From: Accumulibacter sp.
Lineage (GTDB): Bacteria > Pseudomonadota > Gammaproteobacteria > Burkholderiales > Rhodocyclaceae
Reading direction: 5' to 3'
Length of the DNA stretch: 64,000 bases
NCBI RefSeq assembly: GCF_023806635.1
Contig: NZ_JAMTDQ010000044.1
Location: forward strand, 56,160-120,159
Each line of letters begins with the position of its first letter. Position 1 is the stretch's first letter. The position numbers were made by a program, and so were the translations under genes. Below, piece by piece: positions 31,703 to 40,752 of this stretch. A model generated the notes under the pieces. That model had not been told where the DNA came from. It did no database searches and saw only the letters and a list, made by a program, of their open reading frames with translations.

Positions 31703-32992
31703 TCACGCGCCGGGCAGTCTGCCGGCGCCACCTTCGTCGGCCGGGACGGTCACCCGCCGCCGGTAACCTTTGCCCAGTTGCAACCCCAGCCAGGCGAGCG
31801 CCAGCACGCCCGGAACAGCCGCCAGCGCGACGCCCGTCGTGGCGAGGCCGGCGATCGCGTACAGCCAGCCGCCGAGGGCATCGCCGGCGCGCGAGAGCAG
31901 CGTGTCGATGACGTTCTTCGCCTTGTACCGCGGCTCGCGCTCGACCGCCGTGAACAGCGCCTCGCGGGCCGGGCGCAAGAGGCCGTGCCCCCCTGCCCGG
32001 GCGATCACCTGGATGCAGAGCACCGTCGCCAGCGCCGGCAGCACCGCCAGTGCCGCCAGCGGCAGCACCAGCAGCAGTGGCACCGCGGCAAGCGTGATGC
32101 CGAGCCCCAGTCGCTGCATCAGCCGGCCGGCGACGAGCGCCTGCAGCGCCAGTGCAAGCAGATTCACCCCGAGGTCGAGCATCGCGAAGAGCTGCGTGCG
32201 CGACTCGGCGGTCAGCGCGGCGGCCTTGACGAGCCGGGCCTGCTCGAAGTAGACGAAGGTACCGACGACACTTTGCAGAACGGCGAGCAAGGCGATCATC
32301 GCCAGGTACGGCGAGCCGAGCACTTCGGCGAGACCGGCGAAGACGCTGCCACCGACCGGCTGGCCGTGGTCGCCGCGCCCGCCCGCGTCAGCCACTCGCA
32401 GGACGCACAGCAGCGATGCCAGGATCAGCGTCGCCGCCACCAGCAACAGGCCATGGACACCGACGACATGGACTGACAGGGCGGTGATCGTCGGCCCGAT
32501 CAGCGCACCGGTGCTGCCCCCTGCGGCAATCATGCCGAACAGCCGGCGCGCCTGCGCGTGCCCGAAGCTGTCGGCCATCACCGTCCAGAAGAGGGAGACG
32601 ACGAGCAGGTTGAAGACGCTGATCCAGACGAACAGCGCCAGCGCCGCAGGCAAGGCGACGCCGCCGGCGATCCAGGCGTGGAAGGCCGCCAGGACCAGCG
32701 TCGTGCAACCGAAGACCGCCAGCAGCAGCCGGCGACGTGACAGGCGGGCAGCGGCCCAGCCGTACAGCGGGACGAGCACCAGCATGCCGCCCAGCGCCAG
32801 GGTGAAGCCCCATTGCAGATTCTCCGGGCCAATCACCACCCCCATCTCCTCACGCACCGGGCGCAAGACGTAGTAGCCTGCCAGCAGCAGGAAAAAGCCG
32901 GAGAACGACCAGAACAGCGCCCTGCCCTCGCCCGGACGGCAGTCGACCAGTTGCCGCCACCGCCAGATCCAGGAGGCCACCGGCGCCGTCAT
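31703..32992 (-). CDS. MFS / NTP-carrier-like membrane transporter
   Basis: A 429-aa polytopic protein with about 12 hydrophobic segments. FFLLLAGYYVLRPVREEMGV near residue 30 and RLFGMIAAGGSTGALIGP near residue 150 resemble the MFS subgroup related to ATP/ADP carriers and found widely in proteobacteria (often annotated Npt1/Npt2-like). The substrate cannot be assigned. The ATG at 32992 starts directly before the first helix; upstream in-frame starts add cysteine/arginine-rich residues without support. Confidence 0.8.
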   Translation of the reverse strand: MTAPVASWIWRWRQLVDCRPGEGRALFWSFSGFFLLLAGYYVLRPVREEMGVVIGPENLQWGFTLALGGMLVLVPLYGWAAARLSRRRLLLAVFGCTTLVLAAFHAWIAGGVALPAALALFVWISVFNLLVVSLFWTVMADSFGHAQARRLFGMIAAGGSTGALIGPTITALSVHVVGVHGLLLVAATLILASLLCVLRVADAGGRGDHGQPVGGSVFAGLAEVLGSPYLAMIALLAVLQSVVGTFVYFEQARLVKAAALTAESRTQLFAMLDLGVNLLALALQALVAGRLMQRLGLGITLAAVPLLLVLPLAALAVLPALATVLCIQVIARAGGHGLLRPAREALFTAVEREPRYKAKNVIDTLLSRAGDALGGWLYAIAGLATTGVALAAVPGVLALAWLGLQLGKGYRRRVTVPADEGGAGRLPGA

Positions 32993-33269
32993 CGCGAACC
33001 CCGCAAACCACGGCCGGCGGCAACGATGACAAGGATCGCTGCCGTCCGGTCGGCGCAGGGGCATCCGGGCGCGGCAGGCAGGAAAGTCTGACTGGTCATG
33101 ATGGCTCCATCCGCACGCCTGACCCGGGGACGAATTGCCGTGGCGTGATCGGCAGCATGCTACGGCAGGAAGCCGGCCGGCGGAATGGTTCATAATCCCG
33201 CCGGTTCGCATGGATCAGCTGCGGCAGGCATTCAGCCCAGCCAGCCGCGACACGGAGGGACCCTTGAGC

Positions 33270-34436
33270 ATGCCGCCGCGCCGCATCGCGCACCTCGACA
33301 TGGACGCCTTCTATGCCTCCGTCGACCTGCTGCGCTACCCGGAACTGCGCGGTCGGCCGGTGGTGATCGGCGGCAGTGGTGCGCAGCAACCCGTCCTGCT
33401 GGCCGACGGCAGCCGCCGCTTTGGCTGCCTGAGCGACTATGCTGGCCGTGGCGTCGTCACCACCGCCACCTACGAGGCACGCGCACTCGGCGTCTCGTCG
33501 GCGATGGGCATCATGAAAGCGGCCCGCCTGGCGCCCGAGGCGATCCTGCTGCCGGTCGATTTCCCCGCCTATCGCCATTACTCGCGACTCTTCAAGACGG
33601 CGGTCGCCGGCATCGCGCCCGACTGCGAAGATCGCGGCATCGACGAAATCTACCTCGATCTCAGCCGGCTGGCCGGCGATTCCCGCCCGCTCGCGCAGCG
33701 CATCAAGGACGCGGTGCTCCAGGCGACCGGACTGTCGTGCTCGATCGGCGTCGCGCCCAACAAGCTGCTGGCCAAGATCGCCTCCGATCTCGACAAGCCC
33801 GACGGGCTGACGATCCTCGCCGGCGACGATCTCCGGCAACGCATCTGGCCGCTGCCGGTACGCAAGATCAACGGCATCGGCCCGAAGGCGAGCGAGCGGC
33901 TGTCGCTGCTCGGGATCGAGCGCATCGGCCAGCTGGCCGAAGCCGACGCCGGCATGCTGCGGCAGCACTTCGGCCGCGGCTATGGCGCGTGGCTGCTGGC
34001 CGCCGCGCACGGCATCGACGACCGACCGTTGATCACGGCCGCGGAGCCGAAATCGGTCAGTCGCGAGACCACCTTCGAGCGCGATCTGCACCCGCGCGAC
34101 GACCGCGAGACCCTGAGCGCCGTCCTCGTCGGTCTCTGCCGCAAGCTGGCCGACGATCTGCAGCGCAAGCGATGCCGCGGCCGCACGATCGGCGTCAAGC
34201 TGCGTTTCGCCGATTTCCGCATCGTCACGCGCGACCTGACGCTGGCCGCGGCGACCGATGCCGCCGCCGACATCCTGCGCGCCAGCCGCGAGTGCCTGCG
34301 CCGCGTCCCGCTCGAACAGCGGCTGCGCCTGCTCGGCGTGCGGGTCTCGGCACTCGCGGCCGCTGGCGCTGCCCACCCTCCGCGCCTGCCGCAGCAGGGC
34401 GAACTCGATCTGCTCGAGCGCGATCGCCAGCGATGA
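33270..34436 (+). CDS. dinB: DNA polymerase IV (Y-family)
   Basis: A 388-aa translesion polymerase. The catalytic motif HLDMDAFYASVD begins near residue 8 and the second acidic motif is GIDEIYLDLS (Gly123, Asp125, Glu126), where most DinB proteins have Ser at the first position. It also has SCSIGVAPNKLLAKIASDLDKPDG and the helix-hairpin-helix INGIGPKASERLSLLGIERIGQLA. GGAGGGA precedes ATG 33270 by 9 bp; an in-frame TTG two codons upstream is possible. No C-terminal beta-clamp motif is obvious. Confidence 0.92.
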   Translation: MPPRRIAHLDMDAFYASVDLLRYPELRGRPVVIGGSGAQQPVLLADGSRRFGCLSDYAGRGVVTTATYEARALGVSSAMGIMKAARLAPEAILLPVDFPAYRHYSRLFKTAVAGIAPDCEDRGIDEIYLDLSRLAGDSRPLAQRIKDAVLQATGLSCSIGVAPNKLLAKIASDLDKPDGLTILAGDDLRQRIWPLPVRKINGIGPKASERLSLLGIERIGQLAEADAGMLRQHFGRGYGAWLLAAAHGIDDRPLITAAEPKSVSRETTFERDLHPRDDRETLSAVLVGLCRKLADDLQRKRCRGRTIGVKLRFADFRIVTRDLTLAAATDAAADILRASRECLRRVPLEQRLRLLGVRVSALAAAGAAHPPRLPQQGELDLLERDRQR

Positions 34437-34471
34437 ATCCGCCGGCCCGCCAGGCCCCCTTCGCGGGCGGC

Positions 34472-37129
34472 TCACGCGGCAGCGCTGCGGCCCAGCGCCA
34501 GGCGCAGATCGACCGTCCCGCGATCGGCGCCGCTGCGCTGTTCGAAGCCCAGTTTGCGCGCCAGCCCCTGCATGCGCAGGTTGCCGTCGAGGGTCTCGCC
34601 ACGCAGTTCGCCGATGCCCTCGCTGCGACAGTAGCGAACGAGGCTGTGCAGCAACGCCGCGCCGAGGCCCATGCCCTTGATCTCCGAGGCCACGACGATC
34701 GCGAAATCGGCAACCGCCTTGCCCGGTTCGCTGACGGCGCGCACCTCGCCGAGGACGCGTTCGCCGGCGACGCCCGCGTTCTCGATCGCCACCAGCGCCA
34801 TCTCACGGTCGTAATCGATCTGCGCAAAGCGCGCCAGGCGGACGCGTGGGAGACTGCGGATCGCGTCGAAGAAGCGCATCCGCGAATCCTCGGGTGCGAG
34901 CGAATGCAGCAGTTCGCCGAGCAAGGCTTCGTCCTCCGGGCGAATCGGCCGGATCGACAGCCGCCGGCCCTGCCAATCCAGCGACTGCTCGAGATCCTTG
35001 GGGTAAGGGCGGATGGCGAAGCGATGGCCGCCAACCGCCGCCGTCTGCGCGGCAACGTCGATGCAGGCATCGATCGCGAAGACACCGTTCCTCTCGACAT
35101 GCAGTGGATCGAGTTCGACGCCCACCACCTCGTCGTTGTCGGTCAGCAGTTGCGACAGCCGGACCAGCGCCTGGCTGGCGGCCGTCTGCAGTTCGCTGCG
35201 TGATTCATCCGGCAGCTTCGCGAGAATGCCGCTGCGCGCCACCAGATCCCGCGCCAGTGTCAGGTTGAGCGGTGGCAGGGCGACGACGACGCGACCGGCG
35301 CTCGAGCCGCTGCGTGCTGCCGGACCGAGGACGATCAGCGGCCCGAAGACGGCGTCGACGGCGACGCCGAAGCGCAGCGGCGGAGCGCCGCTGCGCGCGG
35401 CGCTCGGTCGCACGCGATAGCCGCTGACGCGTGCCGCCGCCTGCTGCGTGCGCAGCGCGCCGCGCAGCCCACGGGCAGCGAGCCGGATATCGGCCGGCGA
35501 CCGCAGGTCCACTGCCGCCGCGGCGCAATCGGCGCCACCGCTGCCGACCAGCGCGAGGTCGACCGGGTAACCCACCTCGTCGGCGGCGAGGATCGCCGCC
35601 TCGATGCTGCCGCTGACCGGGTGCGCGGCGAGGACGATGCCGTAGGCAGCCAGCAACCGGCGTGCCTGCGTCACAGACAGCCTGCCGGCACGCGCAGCGA
35701 CCGCCTCGCCGACGGCGCTGCGCGCAGCGGCGAGATCGGGCGCGAAGTCCTCGGCGCGTGACGCCGGCAACTGCAGCAACAGGCGGCGGTTGTGCAGGTA
35801 GCTGAGAACGCCGAGGAAGACCGCGATCGCCCGTTCCGGCGATTCGTGGCTGATCACCCCATGTTCGGCAGCGACCCGCTGCGCCGCAAGCATCGACTTG
35901 CCGCCGACCCAGCAGGTGAACACGTTGCGCTCGCTCTCCCGGGAAACCTTGCAGATCGCCTCGGCGACCTGCGGACCCGGCGCGAACGGCGACGGCGAAC
36001 AGACCGTCAGCACATTCTGCGTGCCACTGTCGGCAAGCACGCAGGCCAGCGCCGACGCCCATTGCCGTACCGTCACGTCGGCCGGCAGGGCAATTGGATT
36101 GGCCAGTGGCGACCGCGTCTGCAGCAGTCCCTCGAGACGCTTGCTCGTCTCGCGCGACAGCTTGCCGAGCCTGCCACCGCAACGCAGCAGCGTTTCGCCG
36201 GCGATGCGCCCGAGACCATGCCCGTTCGCCAGGATCGTCAGGCGCTCGCCGCGCAGCGGACGCATGCGGGCCATGCCCTCGATCGCCTCGAAGACGCCGC
36301 CGAGCGTGTCCACGCTCACCCAGCCGGCGCGCCGCAGCGCCGCTTCGTAGACCTCGTCCGGCGGGAAGCCCGAATCGCCATCGCCCGCCAGCGCTCGGCC
36401 ACGGATGGCGACCACCGGCTTGTGGCGGGCGGCAGCGCGCGCCGCCGACATGAACTTGCGACCGGCCGGTACGCTGTCGAACTGCACCAGGATCGCCTTC
36501 GTCTCACCGTCGCCGGCGAGCCAGTCGAGGACGTCGGCGAGATCGACATCGAGCCCCGCGCCGAGATGGAGCACGGTCGAGAAGCCGATGTCCTTGCTGC
36601 ACGCGCGATCGAGTATGGCCGCCGTCATGGCGGTCGAATGCGTCACCAGGGCGATCTTGCCCGCCGCGATCGCCACCGGCGCCGCACTCGCGTTGAGATG
36701 CTGCGCCGGAACGACGAGGCCGCCGCTTCCCGGTCCGAGCACGCGCATCAGGAAGGGTCGCGCCGCCGCGAGGATGCCCCGCTGCGCGGCGGCGATCTCG
36801 TTGCTGCGCATGCGGTGCCACAGCCACGGCCCGACCACCACGGCGCGCGTCCCCAGACTGCCGAGCTGTTCGATGATCGACGGCACCTTGTCGAGCGAGG
36901 CGCAGATGACGGCGAGGTCGGGAACCGCCGCCAGCGGATCGACACGCACCCCTGCAGGCAGCAGGAACAGCTTGCGCTGGCGGGCGACGACCGACATCAC
37001 CGGACCGCTGAAGCCACCGCCGGCGAGGTTCGAGCGCACCACCTCGGCGTAGCGGCTCGCCTCGTCGGGCTCGGCGACGATCGCCACCGACTCCGGACGG
37101 AAGAGGAATTCGAGGTTGCGGACGGTCAT
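34472..37129 (-). CDS. Pat-type protein: NDP-forming acyl-CoA synthetase domains fused to GNAT acetyltransferase
   Basis: An 885-aa protein with the PatZ/Pka domain order: a CoA-binding domain (LFRPESVAIVAEPDE at the start), succinyl-CoA-ligase-like domains (GERLTILANGHGLGRIAGETL about residue 320), an ATP-grasp-like region, and a C-terminal GNAT domain (EIKGMGLGAALLHSLVRYCRSEGI). Pat enzymes acetylate acetyl-CoA synthetase and other lysines; the synthetase part is a regulatory, catalytically inactive module in characterised members. The start at 37129 precedes conserved sequence; the frame is open to 37246. Confidence 0.88.
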   Translation of the reverse strand: MTVRNLEFLFRPESVAIVAEPDEASRYAEVVRSNLAGGGFSGPVMSVVARQRKLFLLPAGVRVDPLAAVPDLAVICASLDKVPSIIEQLGSLGTRAVVVGPWLWHRMRSNEIAAAQRGILAAARPFLMRVLGPGSGGLVVPAQHLNASAAPVAIAAGKIALVTHSTAMTAAILDRACSKDIGFSTVLHLGAGLDVDLADVLDWLAGDGETKAILVQFDSVPAGRKFMSAARAAARHKPVVAIRGRALAGDGDSGFPPDEVYEAALRRAGWVSVDTLGGVFEAIEGMARMRPLRGERLTILANGHGLGRIAGETLLRCGGRLGKLSRETSKRLEGLLQTRSPLANPIALPADVTVRQWASALACVLADSGTQNVLTVCSPSPFAPGPQVAEAICKVSRESERNVFTCWVGGKSMLAAQRVAAEHGVISHESPERAIAVFLGVLSYLHNRRLLLQLPASRAEDFAPDLAAARSAVGEAVAARAGRLSVTQARRLLAAYGIVLAAHPVSGSIEAAILAADEVGYPVDLALVGSGGADCAAAAVDLRSPADIRLAARGLRGALRTQQAAARVSGYRVRPSAARSGAPPLRFGVAVDAVFGPLIVLGPAARSGSSAGRVVVALPPLNLTLARDLVARSGILAKLPDESRSELQTAASQALVRLSQLLTDNDEVVGVELDPLHVERNGVFAIDACIDVAAQTAAVGGHRFAIRPYPKDLEQSLDWQGRRLSIRPIRPEDEALLGELLHSLAPEDSRMRFFDAIRSLPRVRLARFAQIDYDREMALVAIENAGVAGERVLGEVRAVSEPGKAVADFAIVVASEIKGMGLGAALLHSLVRYCRSEGIGELRGETLDGNLRMQGLARKLGFEQRSGADRGTVDLRLALGRSAAA

Positions 37130-37312
37130 CGCGGTATCGTCGGCTGCTTTCCGGGCCGCGGCCGTGGTGTCGGGCCCGCCGCCAGTGTGCCACGTCCGGC
37201 CGGATTGTGCGAACGACGGCTTGCTCGCGGCAGGAACCGCGGCCATTGACCGCCCGAACGCCCGCTACCCCCAGCTCGCCGGGGAGGCGCTCAAGCCCCG
37301 GGCTGCGGACGT

Positions 37313-37855
37313 CTAACGCACGGCCGGCGCGCCCGGCCCGCCCGGCCCGCCCGGCCCGCCCGGCCCGCCAGGCCCGAAGCGACCGCCCTGCCCCATCCGC
37401 TCGAGGCGCGTCTGGACGAACTGCCGTGCCTTCTCCTTCTGCGTCACGTCGAGACTGTCGTACACCGCCAGCCAGCGCTCGCGCCCCACCTCGCGCTGCT
37501 GGCGCGCGGCGTCGCGGACATCGTCCATGCGCGTCAGCACCGCGCGCAGATCGGCCCCGGGCTTGCTGACCAGAGCCAGGACCTCGGCCCGCTGCTGGCG
37601 CATCCGCTCGCCCATCTCGCGCATGCCGTTGCGCGTGAACTGCTCCGCCTCCTGCCACAGCGCCTCCTGCCGCGCGTCGAGCTTGAGTTCGCCATGCAGC
37701 CGCGACATCTCCTGCAGGTGCCAGCCCATGCGCTGCTCCATGCGCGGGCCGCCGGCGCCACAGGACTCCGGCCGCACCGCCAGGGCGCCGCCGGCGGCGC
37801 CGAGCGACAACAACAGGGCAACGACGACAACGCGGGATTTGAACATCGATTTCAT
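37313..37855 (-). CDS. Periplasmic CpxP/Spy-like protein with Gly-Pro repeat tail
   Basis: A 180-aa exported protein: signal peptide (MKSMFKSRVVVVALLLSLGAAGGALA), then a helical Spy/CpxP-like domain with LTRMDDVRDAARQQREVGRERW and LDVTQKEKARQFVQTRLERM. It ends in a GPGGPGGPGGPGG tail encoded by five 9-bp repeats. CpxP-type proteins sense envelope stress and repress the sensor kinase. The gene is divergent from the response regulator/kinase pair, as cpxP is from cpxRA. AAAAGGAGT precedes ATG 37855. Confidence 0.82.
   Translation of the reverse strand: MKSMFKSRVVVVALLLSLGAAGGALAVRPESCGAGGPRMEQRMGWHLQEMSRLHGELKLDARQEALWQEAEQFTRNGMREMGERMRQQRAEVLALVSKPGADLRAVLTRMDDVRDAARQQREVGRERWLAVYDSLDVTQKEKARQFVQTRLERMGQGGRFGPGGPGGPGGPGGPGAPAVR
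37331..37375. repeat. 9-bp tandem repeats in the 3' end of the CpxP-like gene
   Basis: Five consecutive copies of a 9-bp unit (GCCCGGCCC on the + strand; the last copy has one change) encode the Gly-Gly-Pro tail. Because the unit is a multiple of three, copy changes stay in frame. Confidence 0.85.
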
Positions 37856-38065
37856 TTTCTGACTCCTTTTCGTCGGGTGGTGATCATCGATCGCCGCTGC
37901 GCGGGAGGCGTCGTTGCCGTCCCGCTGGCGATGGAGCCATTCTGCCGCGCCGCCCGTTGCAAAGAATTGCGCCGGCAGTGGCCGCCGATTGCAAATTGTT
38001 GCCTCGCCGCAGGTCGCCCGCAGGGGTGGCATAGAATGGCAAGCATCGTCAACCCGCGTACGCCC

Positions 38066-38782
38066 ATGAAGAAGATCCTGCTGATCGACGACGACGCCGA
38101 ACTGCGCCAGTTGCTCGCCACCTACCTCGGACGCCATGGCTTCGACACGCTGCTGCTGCCCGACACGCGCCAGCTCGACGCCTTCATCGAGCGCTACCAG
38201 CCGCAACTGCTGGTCCTCGACCTGATGCTGCCGGGCGAGGACGGCCTGGCCGCCTGCCGCCGCCTGCGCGCGCGCGGCGAAACGCGGCCGGTGATCATGC
38301 TGACCGCGCGTGACGAGCCGGTCGACCGCGTCATCGGGCTCGAAATGGGTGCCGACGACTACCTCGGCAAGCCTTTCGACCCGCGCGAACTGGTGGCGCG
38401 CATCGAGGCGGTGCTGCGCCGCGCCGCGCGGCCGCCGGCGGCGCCCGATCCCGCCGGCGGCATCGTCCGCTTCGGCGACTGGCTCTTCGACCGGGGCGCG
38501 CGACAGTTGTCCCGCGGGTCGGCGAGCGTGCCGCTGACCAGCGGCGAGTTTGCGCTGCTCAACACCCTGGTGGCGAACGCCAACCGGCCGATGAAGCGCG
38601 AGCGCCTGATAGAGCTGACGCGCGGCGAGAGCAGCGAAGCCTTCGACCGCGCGATCGATGTCCAGATCCACCGCCTGCGCCGGTTGCTCGAAGTCGATCC
38701 GGCGCGTCCGCGCTACCTGCAAACCGTCTGGGGCGTCGGCTACGTCTTCGTCCCCGACTCGGCCGGCGACGGCACGGCATGA
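38066..38782 (+). CDS. OmpR-family response regulator
   Basis: A 238-aa two-domain regulator: receiver domain (MKKILLIDDDAELRQLL, phosphoacceptor Asp52 in LVLDLMLPGEDG, TARDEP, KPFDPREL) and a winged-helix OmpR DNA-binding domain ending VQIHRLRRLLEVDP and QTVWGVGYVFVP. Its 3' end overlaps the kinase start by 4 bp (ATGA). Placement opposite the CpxP-like gene suggests an envelope-stress role similar to CpxR; this is by analogy. Confidence 0.92.
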   Translation: MKKILLIDDDAELRQLLATYLGRHGFDTLLLPDTRQLDAFIERYQPQLLVLDLMLPGEDGLAACRRLRARGETRPVIMLTARDEPVDRVIGLEMGADDYLGKPFDPRELVARIEAVLRRAARPPAAPDPAGGIVRFGDWLFDRGARQLSRGSASVPLTSGEFALLNTLVANANRPMKRERLIELTRGESSEAFDRAIDVQIHRLRRLLEVDPARPRYLQTVWGVGYVFVPDSAGDGTA

Positions 38783-40098
38783 CGCTGCGCGTCTTCCCGG
38801 CGTCGCTCGCCGGCCGCACCGTCCTGCTGGTGATCGCCGTCATCGCCGTCGCCGAGCTCGCCACCTTCTCGCTCATCGCGCACTTCCGCCGTGGTGCGCA
38901 CGTCAACCACACAGTGCATCTCCTCGCCGGTCAGGTGCGCCTGCTGCAGATCGTCCTGCCTGGGCTCGACGCCGGCGCCCGCGCCGCGCTCGGCGCTGCC
39001 GACGCCGGCGAACTGCAGTTGCGCGCCGATGGCGCGGGTGTCCCGCCGCATCGCCCGCGCTTCCCGTTCGCCCGCCGCCTCGCCGACGCGCTCGAACAGC
39101 GTCTCGCCGAACCGGTCCTGCTGCGCCACGCCGGACCCGGGCAACGCAGCGGCCTGTGGGTCGGATTCACCGCCGCCGGCGAGCGCTGGTGGCTGGTCCT
39201 GCCGCCGCCGCGTCTCGAACCGCAGGCGCTGCCGACCGAGCTCTGGCCGTTCCTGGCGGCGACCCTCGTCGCCGTCCTGCTGATCGCCGGACTCTTCGTC
39301 CGCAGCATCGTCGGCCCACTGGCGCGGCTTGGCGAGGCGGTCACCGCCACCGGCGACGGCAGCGCGCGCACGGTGACCCCACAGGGTCCGCGCGAAGTGC
39401 GACAGCTCGCCGAGCGGCACAATGCCATGCTCGGCCAGCTTGCCGCCGCCGCCGCCGAACGGCGCGAGATGATCGCCGGCCTGACGCACGACCTGCGCGC
39501 GCCGCTCACCCGCCTGCGCCTGCGGCTCGAGCTGCTCGCCAGCGACGGCGAGCGTGCCGGGCTCGAGCGCGACGTCGACGACATGGAGCGCATCGTCGGC
39601 CAGTGCCTCGCCTTCCTGCGCAGCGAGGGCGGCGAGGAAGCCACACCCGCCGTCTGTCTGGCGGCGCTGCTGCGCGAGGAGACCGGCCGGCAGCAGGAAC
39701 TCGGGCGGCCGCTGGCGCTGACGATCGACGAGTCCGCCGAGGGCTGTCGCGTCGCGATCGGCAGCGGCAATCTGCGGCGCCTGTTCGACAACCTCGTCGA
39801 CAACGCGCTGCAGCACGGCGCACCGCCGGTCGAGGTGCGACTGGTGGTGGCCGCCGACGGCGCCGCGCTGCTCAGCGTGCGCGACCACGGACCGGGAATC
39901 GCCGACGGCGACCGGCAGCGCGCGCTCGAACCCTTTGCGCAGCTCGAACCGGCGCGCGCCACCGCCGGCAGTTGCGGCCTCGGACTGGCGATCGTCCGCC
40001 GCATCGCCGCCGGCTGTGGCGGCGAGCTGAGCCTCGAGGATGCAGCCGGCGGCGGTCTGCGGGTCGTCGTCAGGCTGCCGGCGGCACAGCCGGGGTGA
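38779..40098 (+). CDS. Sensor histidine kinase (EnvZ/CpxA type)
   Basis: A 439-aa membrane kinase. One helix lies near the N-terminus (TVLLVIAVIAVAELATFSLIAH), then a periplasmic region to about residue 155, a second helix (FLAATLVAVLLIAGLFV), and a HAMP linker (GPLARLGEAVTATGDG). The H-box is GLTHDLRAPLTRLRL with His237, the N-box NLVDNALQHG, and the G-boxes DHGPGIADGD and GSCGLGLAIVRRI. It is the partner of the upstream regulator. Confidence 0.93.
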   Translation: MTLRVFPASLAGRTVLLVIAVIAVAELATFSLIAHFRRGAHVNHTVHLLAGQVRLLQIVLPGLDAGARAALGAADAGELQLRADGAGVPPHRPRFPFARRLADALEQRLAEPVLLRHAGPGQRSGLWVGFTAAGERWWLVLPPPRLEPQALPTELWPFLAATLVAVLLIAGLFVRSIVGPLARLGEAVTATGDGSARTVTPQGPREVRQLAERHNAMLGQLAAAAAERREMIAGLTHDLRAPLTRLRLRLELLASDGERAGLERDVDDMERIVGQCLAFLRSEGGEEATPAVCLAALLREETGRQQELGRPLALTIDESAEGCRVAIGSGNLRRLFDNLVDNALQHGAPPVEVRLVVAADGAALLSVRDHGPGIADGDRQRALEPFAQLEPARATAGSCGLGLAIVRRIAAGCGGELSLEDAAGGGLRVVVRLPAAQPG

Positions 40099-40752
40099 CG
40101 CGCTGGCGACCGCTGCAGACCGGAGGGACAGACAGGAGCACACCGGCCGGATCGCTGGACCCGGCGGGTCGGCCGCGACCTCTCCAGCCGAGGACCAAGC
40201 TGGTGGGATTTCTCGACAGCGGGCTTGCGCGACGAGTCGGGCGGCGCCCTGGGGCACGAGGCGCGCGGCCCGCGCGGCCGTTCGCCGTTGCGGGATGAGC
40301 GTGCGTCCGGTAGCATAGCCGCCGCGTTCGCAGGGCCGGTCGATGGCCGGGCAGAAGGCAACCTGACCTGCACCAGGCGCCGGCGGGCACAGCGGGCAGC
40401 GGTGGCGGAGTACCCTGGGCGCACTGCTGGACGACCTGCGTCGTCCGGGCGCGTGTTCCGGCGCCGTGCGCCGGGTCTGCCTGGCGACGCTGCTGTGGCT
40501 GGAGGCCACCTCGAGGCACATGGCGGTGAATCCGCCTGTACCTTGCCGCACCGCTGCGGCTGGCGGGCGCAGCCGCACGGCTGGGCACCCCGGCCAGTGG
40601 TGTCCCGGGGCCGCGCTGCCGGACACGCGTCCAGGGCCAGCTCCGCGGCGACGTCGCTGATCCGGGACGTGAGCGGCCGGGCGTACGGGGCGGGCGACAA
40701 CGCCCGTCGTTGTCGGACTGGCTTCCCTTTCCACCCGCCAGGAGCAGTCAGC
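40099..40752. other. Gene-free stretch between the kinase and the VanZ/ligase gene
   Basis: This 650-bp stretch contains open frames on both strands, none with a convincing ribosome site, domain or protein-like composition. The frame that runs into the downstream gene is open here but is rich in Arg/Gly/Ala, as random GC-rich DNA is. Several inverted repeats occur. It may hold the downstream promoter or decayed sequence; I see no identifiable element. Confidence 0.45.

Noticed and set aside
33185-35203. 672-aa frame covering dinB and the end of the Pat-type gene
   Set aside because: Composition is Arg/Ala-rich; dinB and Pat are well supported.
40070-40588. 172-aa minus-strand frame in the gap after the histidine kinase
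   Set aside because: Arg/Pro/Ala-rich, overlaps the kinase end, no recognisable domain.
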